From the NCBI GenBank assembly GCA_964017155.1, contig OZ024861.1, positions 25,872,713-25,936,712 of the forward strand: a DNA stretch of 64,000 bases. Direction: 5' to 3'. Under the pieces are notes generated by a model. The model did no database searches and was not told where the DNA came from. It saw only the letters and a program-made list of their open reading frames with translations. The stretch is from Oasisia sp. SBJ-2009. Taxonomy: Eukaryota; Annelida; Polychaeta; Sabellida; Siboglinidae. The translations under genes were made by a program, and so were the position numbers. Shown in pieces: positions 1 to 13,035 of this stretch (positions within the stretch are counted from its first letter, which is position 1; every line of letters begins with the position of its first letter).

Positions 1-2259
1 CAGACGCGCCATTTTCGTTCCTGGCGACGTCAGATTTCAAGATGGCGACGCCTTTGATCTAAGCAAACTGGGGGGGGGGGGGGAGGGGGCGCTTTCTTCC
101 ACTTTTACTTCGTTCTTTCAATGTTTTACTTGCGCTAGCCTATTTCGCAATAAGGTACACACATAGGACTACAGTTGTATTATGGTACAACGGCCTTTGC
201 GACATTCGGGTACTTTTTATGCACGATGCAAGTCAAGGTGCGTGGCGTATAACACCGATTAGATTCAACAATGTCAGACTCTCTCCGTTAATTTTTAGAC
301 CAAAGATATCAGGCCTGCTGCGTCCGCGCGTATTAAAACCACTACACTACCCTACCCGCGCCTCTCGTAATGAAGTTTCAAACGTTGGAGCAATTGTGGT
401 TGGCTTGCATTCTACGCAAGTGCCTAATTCATGTCGGAAATGGAACAGAATATTCATATTCTTGTTCTCATTCACAGTACACTGTATATGGTGCATACCA
501 CTCTTCGATGAGTTGTCTCAATGTCTCAAGCAGCTTTCCACCTATGCCTAGGCAAATAGATGTTTGGACAGTATCTAATTTAACATTCGTACTGCTGAGC
601 TTCAAACTACTACACTCAACGACAGAAGTTCCCTTCATTGTGTTGGTAATCTACTCTCTGCGATCTGGAACTCTAAAACGTGTTAACGGCGACGCCACGA
701 GGGATGTATGCAGGCTGCGCAAAGATGTATCGGAAGCATTATATGCCATTTCATGCGATAAAAGACGTTCGTTCGCATACAGGCTAGATTTACTCTGTAG
801 TGTAATACTCTTTGTAGGGTGTACAATGTGTGTAGCTAGCTCAACATCAATGATCACATGATGCGACCATTGCATTGCCTGTTAGTTGCTTTGTGGTTTC
901 GTTTTCACATTGAACTTGCGACATGTCTGCTCTTTGGTTTCAGGTCTTCCTATTTGAGTCCGAAGTGTGAGCGACACACAGACCCTCTGAGAATGCGACG
1001 AGCGAGTAGTGATGAAGCCCACGCATGTCTAGTATATAATTTCGTAGTTGTCTGGGTAGTTTGGAACAACCTTTGTTTTCTCGTGTGGCTCTTCGCCTCC
1101 ACTGTTATGTATAGCTTTTGGCGTTACCTGTTTGTCGGCATAGCGCTCACGACATGGCCAAAGAGCTGGCCTGTTGGCACTGATCACTGTAGCATATGCT
1201 ATTGTTTCCAAGGCAATGTATCAACATACGCATTCGATCTCCGTCACTACCTAGATACAAATCTGCGTGCCGAGAAATGTGTGACTGCAATAAATATTGG
1301 TCTCAAAACATCGAATGATCTCTACACTTGTCTCAGAAGGAACACATGCCAAATGCGTACACTTGAGTTACACTATTGCAATGAATGAGGCACTTGTGTA
1401 GGTTGCATTTGCATGCTGATTCCTAAGTATGCTGTTTCCAGTCGAGATGAATGCGTTTTGCTGGGTGTCATGACGGTCAAAGAATCGTCTACTCAACTGT
1501 ATTGAGTGGGTGTATGTGTACATGCGAGAATGTGTGTGGCATTCGCCGCGCCAATGGTGCTTATGCATATCAATGTTACGATACTTTCCGCGGTGCGATC
1601 TCGGCCTCTTACACAAGTTTCGTTTCATATGCATTATTTTGCCTCATATTTTGACATTACGTACCTTGATATACATCATATAGCGTGCAAAATAGCTCGA
1701 TCAATCGTCTGAGTAAAACGTTTCGATTGCGAGAACTGCAACATTAAAACTAATGTCCACTCGCACTAGCTGTGATACATATATCGATGTCATGCTATCG
1801 TTGATTTGATTCTTCCAGTGATCGGCCTACATTATCATCTACCTCAACATGTTGTATAAATCAAATAACTTGATAAAAACAACGCTTCACCCACTGTCGA
1901 ATGACTGTTCCGCATCGCCAATCTTCACATCATCGGGCCTGGTCGGTCAGTAATGCTGCCAGAAGTCGTCGGCCATGTGTCGCTGTATCTTCACCGGGCT
2001 CAGGCACCTGAGAAAAAAACAATAAAAGAGCGTTACAGTGTGCACGGTGTCTAACAAAATTGAAAACAGCAGGCTCAATTCTTACATATGCCCACATTCC
2101 GTCACCCCACTGGCGTCAAAGACGCAAATCCCACCGCGATGCGGTCGAGATTACACTAAAGAAACTGGCATCTGTCGCCAGCATTCGGCTGCGCGGCACA
2201 ATAATGGCGGCAAACCGGAAGACGCGCCACAACAATACCGTGACGTCACGACAATACGC
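1..2259. repeat. Macrosatellite unit, copy 1
   Basis: First of six tandem copies (five whole, one cut short) of a unit of about 2.26 kb. I set the unit start at the bases CAGACGCGCC that open the window, so the phase is arbitrary and the array continues upstream of the window. The poly-G tract after AAACT at about 70-83 has 14 G here. The many small open frames in the unit repeat identically in each copy and resemble no protein I know, so I treat the unit as non-coding. It contains, in order: a CpG-rich segment, the poly-G tract, about 1.8 kb of unremarkable sequence, a minus-strand splice-site-like pair at 2007 and 2086, and the promoter-like module that ends the unit. Confidence 0.95.
2008..2085 (-). 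other. Possible 78-nt intron on the minus strand of the tandem unit
   Basis: Reading away from the promoter-like module on the minus strand, a GTAAGA donor follows at 2085-2080 and a pyrimidine-rich stretch ending in CAG gives an acceptor at 2010-2008. The flanking exon-like sequences are CpG-rich. No long protein results (at most about 29 codons across the junction), so a non-coding transcript is the likelier reading. The arrangement repeats in every whole unit. Prediction from splice-site appearance only. Confidence 0.3.
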
Positions 2260-2310
2260 CAGACGCGCCATTTTCGTTCCTGGCGACGTCAGATTTCAAG
2301 ATGGCGACGC
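2190..2310. promoter_or_regulatory. CpG-rich promoter-like module inside the tandem unit
   Basis: A GC-rich stretch in otherwise mixed sequence. Sites seen: AATGGCGGC at 2203-2211, an ETS-type CCGGAAG at 2215-2221, a full palindromic CRE TGACGTCA at 2241-2248, a second GACGTCAG about 40 bp later, and AAGATGGCG at 2298-2306, which fits the YY1 motif found at many animal housekeeping start sites. The same module recurs in the other units about every 2257 bp (near 4.45-4.57, 6.70-6.83, 8.96-9.08 and 11.22-11.34 kb, and partly at 1-55). The sites are seen; promoter activity is inferred from their clustering. Confidence 0.5.
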
Positions 2311-4515
2311 CTTTGATCTAAGCAAACTGGGGGGGGGGGAGGGGGCGCTTTCTTCCACTTTTACTTCGTTCTTTCAATGTTTTACTTGCGCTAGCCTATT
2401 TCGCAATAAGGTACACACATAGGACTACAGTTGTATTATGGTACAACGGCCTTTGCGACATTCGGGTACTTTTTATGCACGATGCAAGTCAAGGTGCGTG
2501 GCGTATAACACCGATTAGATTCAACAATGTCAGACTCTCTCCGTTAATTTTTAGACCAAAGATATCAGGCCTGCTGCGTCCGCGCGTATTAAAACCACTA
2601 CACTACCCTACCCGCGCCTCTCGTAATGAAGTTTCAAACGTTGGAGCAATTGTGGTTGGCTTGCATTCTACGCAAGTGCCTAATTCATGTCGGAAATGGA
2701 ACAGAATATTCATATTCTTGTTCTCATTCACAGTACACTGTATATGGTGCATACCACTCTTCGATGAGTTGTCTCAATGTCTCAAGCAGCTTTCCACCTA
2801 TGCCTAGGCAAATAGATGTTTGGACAGTATCTAATTTAACATTCGTACTGCTGAGCTTCAAACTACTACACTCAACGACAGAAGTTCCCTTCATTGTGTT
2901 GGTAATCTACTCTCTGCGATCTGGAACTCTAAAACGTGTTAACGGCGACGCCACGAGGGATGTATGCAGGCTGCGCAAAGATGTATCGGAAGCATTATAT
3001 GCCATTTCATGCGATAAAAGACGTTCGTTCGCATACAGGCTAGATTTACTCTGTAGTGTAATACTCTTTGTAGGGTGTACAATGTGTGTAGCTAGCTCAA
3101 CATCAATGATCACATGATGCGACCATTGCATTGCCTGTTAGTTGCTTTGTGGTTTCGTTTTCACATTGAACTTGCGACATGTCTGCTCTTTGGTTTCAGG
3201 TCTTCCTATTTGAGTCCGAAGTGTGAGCGACACACAGACCCTCTGAGAATGCGACGAGCGAGTAGTGATGAAGCCCACGCATGTCTAGTATATAATTTCG
3301 TAGTTGTCTGGGTAGTTTGGAACAACCTTTGTTTTCTCGTGTGGCTCTTCGCCTCCACTGTTATGTATAGCTTTTGGCGTTACCTGTTTGTCGGCATAGC
3401 GCTCACGACATGGCCAAAGAGCTGGCCTGTTGGCACTGATCACTGTAGCATATGCTATTGTTTCCAAGGCAATGTATCAACATACGCATTCGATCTCCGT
3501 CACTACCTAGATACAAATCTGCGTGCCGAGAAATGTGTGACTGCAATAAATATTGGTCTCAAAACATCGAATGATCTCTACACTTGTCTCAGAAGGAACA
3601 CATGCCAAATGCGTACACTTGAGTTACACTATTGCAATGAATGAGGCACTTGTGTAGGTTGCATTTGCATGCTGATTCCTAAGTATGCTGTTTCCAGTCG
3701 AGATGAATGCGTTTTGCTGGGTGTCATGACGGTCAAAGAATCGTCTACTCAACTGTATTGAGTGGGTGTATGTGTACATGCGAGAATGTGTGTGGCATTC
3801 GCCGCGCCAATGGTGCTTATGCATATCAATGTTACGATACTTTCCGCGGTGCGATCTCGGCCTCTTACACAAGTTTCGTTTCATATGCATTATTTTGCCT
3901 CATATTTTGACATTACGTACCTTGATATACATCATATAGCGTGCAAAATAGCTCGATCAATCGTCTGAGTAAAACGTTTCGATTGCGAGAACTGCAACAT
4001 TAAAACTAATGTCCACTCGCACTAGCTGTGATACATATATCGATGTCATGCTATCGTTGATTTGATTCTTCCAGTGATCGGCCTACATTATCATCTACCT
4101 CAACATGTTGTATAAATCAAATAACTTGATAAAAACAACGCTTCACCCACTGTCGAATGACTGTTCCGCATCGCCAATCTTCACATCATCGGGCCTGGTC
4201 GGTCAGTAATGCTGCCAGAAGTCGTCGGCCATGTGTCGCTGTATCTTCACCGGGCTCAGGCACCTGAGAAAAAAACAATAAAAGAGCGTTACAGTGTGCA
4301 CGGTGTCTAACAAAATTGAAAACAGCAGGCTCAATTCTTACATATGCCCACATTCCGTCACCCCACTGGCGTCAAAGACGCAAATCCCACCGCGATGCGG
4401 TCGAGATTACACTAAAGAAACTGGCATCTGTCGCCAGCATTCGGCTGCGCGGCACAATAATGGCGGCAAACCGGAAGACGCGCCACAACAATACCGTGAC
4501 GTCACGACAATACGC
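2260..4515. repeat. Macrosatellite unit, copy 2
   Basis: Second copy, 2256 bp. The poly-G tract at 2329-2339 has 11 G, the shortest in the array. Apart from this tract I see no difference from copy 1: every open frame translates to the same sequence in both. Confidence 0.95.
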
Positions 4516-6772
4516 CAGACGCGCCATTTTCGTTCCTGGCGACGTCAGATTTCAAGATGGCGACGCCTTTGATCTAAGCAAACTGGGGGGGGGGGGAGGG
4601 GGCGCTTTCTTCCACTTTTACTTCGTTCTTTCAATGTTTTACTTGCGCTAGCCTATTTCGCAATAAGGTACACACATAGGACTACAGTTGTATTATGGTA
4701 CAACGGCCTTTGCGACATTCGGGTACTTTTTATGCACGATGCAAGTCAAGGTGCGTGGCGTATAACACCGATTAGATTCAACAATGTCAGACTCTCTCCG
4801 TTAATTTTTAGACCAAAGATATCAGGCCTGCTGCGTCCGCGCGTATTAAAACCACTACACTACCCTACCCGCGCCTCTCGTAATGAAGTTTCAAACGTTG
4901 GAGCAATTGTGGTTGGCTTGCATTCTACGCAAGTGCCTAATTCATGTCGGAAATGGAACAGAATATTCATATTCTTGTTCTCATTCACAGTACACTGTAT
5001 ATGGTGCATACCACTCTTCGATGAGTTGTCTCAATGTCTCAAGCAGCTTTCCACCTATGCCTAGGCAAATAGATGTTTGGACAGTATCTAATTTAACATT
5101 CGTACTGCTGAGCTTCAAACTACTACACTCAACGACAGAAGTTCCCTTCATTGTGTTGGTAATCTACTCTCTGCGATCTGGAACTCTAAAACGTGTTAAC
5201 GGCGACGCCACGAGGGATGTATGCAGGCTGCGCAAAGATGTATCGGAAGCATTATATGCCATTTCATGCGATAAAAGACGTTCGTTCGCATACAGGCTAG
5301 ATTTACTCTGTAGTGTAATACTCTTTGTAGGGTGTACAATGTGTGTAGCTAGCTCAACATCAATGATCACATGATGCGACCATTGCATTGCCTGTTAGTT
5401 GCTTTGTGGTTTCGTTTTCACATTGAACTTGCGACATGTCTGCTCTTTGGTTTCAGGTCTTCCTATTTGAGTCCGAAGTGTGAGCGACACACAGACCCTC
5501 TGAGAATGCGACGAGCGAGTAGTGATGAAGCCCACGCATGTCTAGTATATAATTTCGTAGTTGTCTGGGTAGTTTGGAACAACCTTTGTTTTCTCGTGTG
5601 GCTCTTCGCCTCCACTGTTATGTATAGCTTTTGGCGTTACCTGTTTGTCGGCATAGCGCTCACGACATGGCCAAAGAGCTGGCCTGTTGGCACTGATCAC
5701 TGTAGCATATGCTATTGTTTCCAAGGCAATGTATCAACATACGCATTCGATCTCCGTCACTACCTAGATACAAATCTGCGTGCCGAGAAATGTGTGACTG
5801 CAATAAATATTGGTCTCAAAACATCGAATGATCTCTACACTTGTCTCAGAAGGAACACATGCCAAATGCGTACACTTGAGTTACACTATTGCAATGAATG
5901 AGGCACTTGTGTAGGTTGCATTTGCATGCTGATTCCTAAGTATGCTGTTTCCAGTCGAGATGAATGCGTTTTGCTGGGTGTCATGACGGTCAAAGAATCG
6001 TCTACTCAACTGTATTGAGTGGGTGTATGTGTACATGCGAGAATGTGTGTGGCATTCGCCGCGCCAATGGTGCTTATGCATATCAATGTTACGATACTTT
6101 CCGCGGTGCGATCTCGGCCTCTTACACAAGTTTCGTTTCATATGCATTATTTTGCCTCATATTTTGACATTACGTACCTTGATATACATCATATAGCGTG
6201 CAAAATAGCTCGATCAATCGTCTGAGTAAAACGTTTCGATTGCGAGAACTGCAACATTAAAACTAATGTCCACTCGCACTAGCTGTGATACATATATCGA
6301 TGTCATGCTATCGTTGATTTGATTCTTCCAGTGATCGGCCTACATTATCATCTACCTCAACATGTTGTATAAATCAAATAACTTGATAAAAACAACGCTT
6401 CACCCACTGTCGAATGACTGTTCCGCATCGCCAATCTTCACATCATCGGGCCTGGTCGGTCAGTAATGCTGCCAGAAGTCGTCGGCCATGTGTCGCTGTA
6501 TCTTCACCGGGCTCAGGCACCTGAGAAAAAAACAATAAAAGAGCGTTACAGTGTGCACGGTGTCTAACAAAATTGAAAACAGCAGGCTCAATTCTTACAT
6601 ATGCCCACATTCCGTCACCCCACTGGCGTCAAAGACGCAAATCCCACCGCGATGCGGTCGAGATTACACTAAAGAAACTGGCATCTGTCGCCAGCATTCG
6701 GCTGCGCGGCACAATAATGGCGGCAAACCGGAAGACGCGCCACAACAATACCGTGACGTCACGACAATACGC
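4516..6772. repeat. Macrosatellite unit, copy 3
   Basis: Third copy, 2257 bp, with a 12-G tract. No substitutions against neighbouring copies were noticed by eye. Confidence 0.95.
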
Positions 6773-9029
6773 CAGACGCGCCATTTTCGTTCCTGGCGAC
6801 GTCAGATTTCAAGATGGCGACGCCTTTGATCTAAGCAAACTGGGGGGGGGGGGAGGGGGCGCTTTCTTCCACTTTTACTTCGTTCTTTCAATGTTTTACT
6901 TGCGCTAGCCTATTTCGCAATAAGGTACACACATAGGACTACAGTTGTATTATGGTACAACGGCCTTTGCGACATTCGGGTACTTTTTATGCACGATGCA
7001 AGTCAAGGTGCGTGGCGTATAACACCGATTAGATTCAACAATGTCAGACTCTCTCCGTTAATTTTTAGACCAAAGATATCAGGCCTGCTGCGTCCGCGCG
7101 TATTAAAACCACTACACTACCCTACCCGCGCCTCTCGTAATGAAGTTTCAAACGTTGGAGCAATTGTGGTTGGCTTGCATTCTACGCAAGTGCCTAATTC
7201 ATGTCGGAAATGGAACAGAATATTCATATTCTTGTTCTCATTCACAGTACACTGTATATGGTGCATACCACTCTTCGATGAGTTGTCTCAATGTCTCAAG
7301 CAGCTTTCCACCTATGCCTAGGCAAATAGATGTTTGGACAGTATCTAATTTAACATTCGTACTGCTGAGCTTCAAACTACTACACTCAACGACAGAAGTT
7401 CCCTTCATTGTGTTGGTAATCTACTCTCTGCGATCTGGAACTCTAAAACGTGTTAACGGCGACGCCACGAGGGATGTATGCAGGCTGCGCAAAGATGTAT
7501 CGGAAGCATTATATGCCATTTCATGCGATAAAAGACGTTCGTTCGCATACAGGCTAGATTTACTCTGTAGTGTAATACTCTTTGTAGGGTGTACAATGTG
7601 TGTAGCTAGCTCAACATCAATGATCACATGATGCGACCATTGCATTGCCTGTTAGTTGCTTTGTGGTTTCGTTTTCACATTGAACTTGCGACATGTCTGC
7701 TCTTTGGTTTCAGGTCTTCCTATTTGAGTCCGAAGTGTGAGCGACACACAGACCCTCTGAGAATGCGACGAGCGAGTAGTGATGAAGCCCACGCATGTCT
7801 AGTATATAATTTCGTAGTTGTCTGGGTAGTTTGGAACAACCTTTGTTTTCTCGTGTGGCTCTTCGCCTCCACTGTTATGTATAGCTTTTGGCGTTACCTG
7901 TTTGTCGGCATAGCGCTCACGACATGGCCAAAGAGCTGGCCTGTTGGCACTGATCACTGTAGCATATGCTATTGTTTCCAAGGCAATGTATCAACATACG
8001 CATTCGATCTCCGTCACTACCTAGATACAAATCTGCGTGCCGAGAAATGTGTGACTGCAATAAATATTGGTCTCAAAACATCGAATGATCTCTACACTTG
8101 TCTCAGAAGGAACACATGCCAAATGCGTACACTTGAGTTACACTATTGCAATGAATGAGGCACTTGTGTAGGTTGCATTTGCATGCTGATTCCTAAGTAT
8201 GCTGTTTCCAGTCGAGATGAATGCGTTTTGCTGGGTGTCATGACGGTCAAAGAATCGTCTACTCAACTGTATTGAGTGGGTGTATGTGTACATGCGAGAA
8301 TGTGTGTGGCATTCGCCGCGCCAATGGTGCTTATGCATATCAATGTTACGATACTTTCCGCGGTGCGATCTCGGCCTCTTACACAAGTTTCGTTTCATAT
8401 GCATTATTTTGCCTCATATTTTGACATTACGTACCTTGATATACATCATATAGCGTGCAAAATAGCTCGATCAATCGTCTGAGTAAAACGTTTCGATTGC
8501 GAGAACTGCAACATTAAAACTAATGTCCACTCGCACTAGCTGTGATACATATATCGATGTCATGCTATCGTTGATTTGATTCTTCCAGTGATCGGCCTAC
8601 ATTATCATCTACCTCAACATGTTGTATAAATCAAATAACTTGATAAAAACAACGCTTCACCCACTGTCGAATGACTGTTCCGCATCGCCAATCTTCACAT
8701 CATCGGGCCTGGTCGGTCAGTAATGCTGCCAGAAGTCGTCGGCCATGTGTCGCTGTATCTTCACCGGGCTCAGGCACCTGAGAAAAAAACAATAAAAGAG
8801 CGTTACAGTGTGCACGGTGTCTAACAAAATTGAAAACAGCAGGCTCAATTCTTACATATGCCCACATTCCGTCACCCCACTGGCGTCAAAGACGCAAATC
8901 CCACCGCGATGCGGTCGAGATTACACTAAAGAAACTGGCATCTGTCGCCAGCATTCGGCTGCGCGGCACAATAATGGCGGCAAACCGGAAGACGCGCCAC
9001 AACAATACCGTGACGTCACGACAATACGC
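6773..9029. repeat. Macrosatellite unit, copy 4
   Basis: Fourth copy, 2257 bp, 12-G tract. Same content as the other units. Confidence 0.95.
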
Positions 9030-11287
9030 CAGACGCGCCATTTTCGTTCCTGGCGACGTCAGATTTCAAGATGGCGACGCCTTTGATCTAAGCAAACTGG
9101 GGGGGGGGGGGAGGGGGCGCTTTCTTCCACTTTTACTTCGTTCTTTCAATGTTTTACTTGCGCTAGCCTATTTCGCAATAAGGTACACACATAGGACTAC
9201 AGTTGTATTATGGTACAACGGCCTTTGCGACATTCGGGTACTTTTTATGCACGATGCAAGTCAAGGTGCGTGGCGTATAACACCGATTAGATTCAACAAT
9301 GTCAGACTCTCTCCGTTAATTTTTAGACCAAAGATATCAGGCCTGCTGCGTCCGCGCGTATTAAAACCACTACACTACCCTACCCGCGCCTCTCGTAATG
9401 AAGTTTCAAACGTTGGAGCAATTGTGGTTGGCTTGCATTCTACGCAAGTGCCTAATTCATGTCGGAAATGGAACAGAATATTCATATTCTTGTTCTCATT
9501 CACAGTACACTGTATATGGTGCATACCACTCTTCGATGAGTTGTCTCAATGTCTCAAGCAGCTTTCCACCTATGCCTAGGCAAATAGATGTTTGGACAGT
9601 ATCTAATTTAACATTCGTACTGCTGAGCTTCAAACTACTACACTCAACGACAGAAGTTCCCTTCATTGTGTTGGTAATCTACTCTCTGCGATCTGGAACT
9701 CTAAAACGTGTTAACGGCGACGCCACGAGGGATGTATGCAGGCTGCGCAAAGATGTATCGGAAGCATTATATGCCATTTCATGCGATAAAAGACGTTCGT
9801 TCGCATACAGGCTAGATTTACTCTGTAGTGTAATACTCTTTGTAGGGTGTACAATGTGTGTAGCTAGCTCAACATCAATGATCACATGATGCGACCATTG
9901 CATTGCCTGTTAGTTGCTTTGTGGTTTCGTTTTCACATTGAACTTGCGACATGTCTGCTCTTTGGTTTCAGGTCTTCCTATTTGAGTCCGAAGTGTGAGC
10001 GACACACAGACCCTCTGAGAATGCGACGAGCGAGTAGTGATGAAGCCCACGCATGTCTAGTATATAATTTCGTAGTTGTCTGGGTAGTTTGGAACAACCT
10101 TTGTTTTCTCGTGTGGCTCTTCGCCTCCACTGTTATGTATAGCTTTTGGCGTTACCTGTTTGTCGGCATAGCGCTCACGACATGGCCAAAGAGCTGGCCT
10201 GTTGGCACTGATCACTGTAGCATATGCTATTGTTTCCAAGGCAATGTATCAACATACGCATTCGATCTCCGTCACTACCTAGATACAAATCTGCGTGCCG
10301 AGAAATGTGTGACTGCAATAAATATTGGTCTCAAAACATCGAATGATCTCTACACTTGTCTCAGAAGGAACACATGCCAAATGCGTACACTTGAGTTACA
10401 CTATTGCAATGAATGAGGCACTTGTGTAGGTTGCATTTGCATGCTGATTCCTAAGTATGCTGTTTCCAGTCGAGATGAATGCGTTTTGCTGGGTGTCATG
10501 ACGGTCAAAGAATCGTCTACTCAACTGTATTGAGTGGGTGTATGTGTACATGCGAGAATGTGTGTGGCATTCGCCGCGCCAATGGTGCTTATGCATATCA
10601 ATGTTACGATACTTTCCGCGGTGCGATCTCGGCCTCTTACACAAGTTTCGTTTCATATGCATTATTTTGCCTCATATTTTGACATTACGTACCTTGATAT
10701 ACATCATATAGCGTGCAAAATAGCTCGATCAATCGTCTGAGTAAAACGTTTCGATTGCGAGAACTGCAACATTAAAACTAATGTCCACTCGCACTAGCTG
10801 TGATACATATATCGATGTCATGCTATCGTTGATTTGATTCTTCCAGTGATCGGCCTACATTATCATCTACCTCAACATGTTGTATAAATCAAATAACTTG
10901 ATAAAAACAACGCTTCACCCACTGTCGAATGACTGTTCCGCATCGCCAATCTTCACATCATCGGGCCTGGTCGGTCAGTAATGCTGCCAGAAGTCGTCGG
11001 CCATGTGTCGCTGTATCTTCACCGGGCTCAGGCACCTGAGAAAAAAACAATAAAAGAGCGTTACAGTGTGCACGGTGTCTAACAAAATTGAAAACAGCAG
11101 GCTCAATTCTTACATATGCCCACATTCCGTCACCCCACTGGCGTCAAAGACGCAAATCCCACCGCGATGCGGTCGAGATTACACTAAAGAAACTGGCATC
11201 TGTCGCCAGCATTCGGCTGCGCGGCACAATAATGGCGGCAAACCGGAAGACGCGCCACAACAATACCGTGACGTCACGACAATACGC
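9030..11287. repeat. Macrosatellite unit, copy 5
   Basis: Fifth copy, 2258 bp, 13-G tract. Because of the extra G, two open frames that are separate in other copies become continuous (8830-9579, 249 codons). I read this as chance: neither half looks like a protein. Confidence 0.95.
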
Positions 11288-12034
11288 CAGACGCGCCATT
11301 TTCGTTCCTGGCGACGTCAGATTTCAAGATGGCGACGCCTTTGATCTAAGCAAACTGGGGGGGGGGGGAGGGGGCGCTTTCTTCCACTTTTACTTCGTTC
11401 TTTCAATGTTTTACTTGCGCTAGCCTATTTCGCAATAAGGTACACACATAGGACTACAGTTGTATTATGGTACAACGGCCTTTGCGACATTCGGGTACTT
11501 TTTATGCACGATGCAAGTCAAGGTGCGTGGCGTATAACACCGATTAGATTCAACAATGTCAGACTCTCTCCGTTAATTTTTAGACCAAAGATATCAGGCC
11601 TGCTGCGTCCGCGCGTATTAAAACCACTACACTACCCTACCCGCGCCTCTCGTAATGAAGTTTCAAACGTTGGAGCAATTGTGGTTGGCTTGCATTCTAC
11701 GCAAGTGCCTAATTCATGTCGGAAATGGAACAGAATATTCATATTCTTGTTCTCATTCACAGTACACTGTATATGGTGCATACCACTCTTCGATGAGTTG
11801 TCTCAATGTCTCAAGCAGCTTTCCACCTATGCCTAGGCAAATAGATGTTTGGACAGTATCTAATTTAACATTCGTACTGCTGAGCTTCAAACTACTACAC
11901 TCAACGACAGAAGTTCCCTTCATTGTGTTGGTAATCTACTCTCTGCGATCTGGAACTCTAAAACGTGTTAACGGCGACGCCACGAGGGATGTATGCAGGC
12001 TGCGCAAAGATGTATCGGAAGCATTATATGCCAT
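11288..12034. repeat. Macrosatellite unit, copy 6, truncated end of array
   Basis: Last copy, 12-G tract, cut after 747 bp. Homology to the other units stops at about 12034, where GCCAT is followed by ACCAAA instead of TTCATG. No inverted repeat or obvious transposon end marks the break, so the array seems to end by a simple junction in unrelated DNA. Confidence 0.92.
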
Positions 12035-12440
12035 ACCAAACTCTTCATGTTATACGAAATCATTGTAAGCAACGCAACGCAATGAAATAGAAGGTGAGAA
12101 AATGTATAAGGCTTGTGACACATAACAGATTTTTTAGACGACATTGTCCTGGCTTGTATATGTATAAGATATCGTCTTATTTTTGCGTTGCTCTGTTGGG
12201 AAAATACATATGTTGCTGACAAATGAGGTGAGACGTATTCTTAAACACTTTTTGACAAGAAATAAAAGTTTTTGCCACATTGTGCCAACTGTTTAGATCA
12301 TCGATTGATACCTAACGGAAATATGCCTTCGTAGCTTTAGATTGAGATTCATTTACGTTAGTTCTACGCCTTTTTGGCCATTCCGTGAAATTTAGTTTCA
12401 GTGTGGATTTTGAGTAACAGTATAAAATGTTAGAGAAAAT
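12035..12440. repeat. Diverged dispersed repeat, copy A
   Basis: Sequence just after the array. The part at about 12195-12400 resembles 19735-19900: both share GCTGACAAATG, then a GACGTAT block, then GTTTTTGCCA, then a CCTTTT(T/A)GGC block in the same order and spacing. No coding capacity or clear ends seen. Probably two old copies of one interspersed repeat of unknown class. Confidence 0.45.
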
Positions 12441-12470
12441 GTCCCTTGAGATGTTACTATACACGTCTCA

Positions 12471-12550
12471 GTCGTGTATATACGGTATTGGTGTACAGAT
12501 TAGACGACCACGTCTCTTGTTAGTGTATATACGGTATTGGAGTAGACACC
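12471..12550. repeat. Short direct duplication
   Basis: The block GTGTATATACGGTATTGG occurs at about 12473 and again at about 12523, a 50-bp direct repeat of two copies. No function is evident. Confidence 0.6.
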
Positions 12551-13035
12551 AGCGTGACCCATAGCCTTTCGCCAACGTATGGGAATGTACTAAGTCGACG
12601 ACCACCGCAACAAATGGCTCCTTCTTCGACATACACCGAACCGCGGCGACGCCGAAGCGAATATCGAGCCATTTGGTTTGGTAGTCGCCACTTAGTTTCT
12701 CGACAATTTGCGTGTCTGCTGCCAGACCGACTCGCCGCCGCCGTGCGCAGTCAGACCTGGTTTCCATTTCTCGCTTCTTTGAGAACGGAACGCAGCAACT
12801 GCCGAACATATTAGAGCAATATATTGTACGCAGTCTTCGATGGTCAGGCTTAACAAGGATGCCCTACGAAACACGCAACTGTCGTTTTATTGGGCCAGCA
12901 AACCAGCCAGGCGAGCAGAGCCCAACACTCGGCCGCTGACTCGTCCGGAGGCGATGGCGGCGGCGATGACGACGCTCACTCGCTCCCTCGCTGGGCGGCG
13001 CCACGAGTGGGTGTACGGCTCCCCTCTGTTTCCAA
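12550..13035. promoter_or_regulatory. CpG island
   Basis: About 480 bp strikingly rich in CG dinucleotides (ACCGCGGCGACGCCG, GACTCGCCGCCGCCG, GGCGATGGCGGCGGCGATG) in an AT-rich neighbourhood. An ATG with GCG codons follows at 12953 but its frame stays open for only about 36 codons. It looks like an animal promoter or first exon, yet I find no gene on either side that it clearly serves. It could be an orphan or inactive promoter next to the array. Confidence 0.45.

Noticed and set aside
219..1712. Repeated open frames of 60-176 codons in each 2.26-kb unit
   Set aside because: They overlap each other on both strands, resemble no known family, and are preserved only because the whole unit is identical.
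8830..9579. 249-codon frame in copy 5
   Set aside because: Exists only because the poly-G tract has 13 G there; both halves look non-coding.
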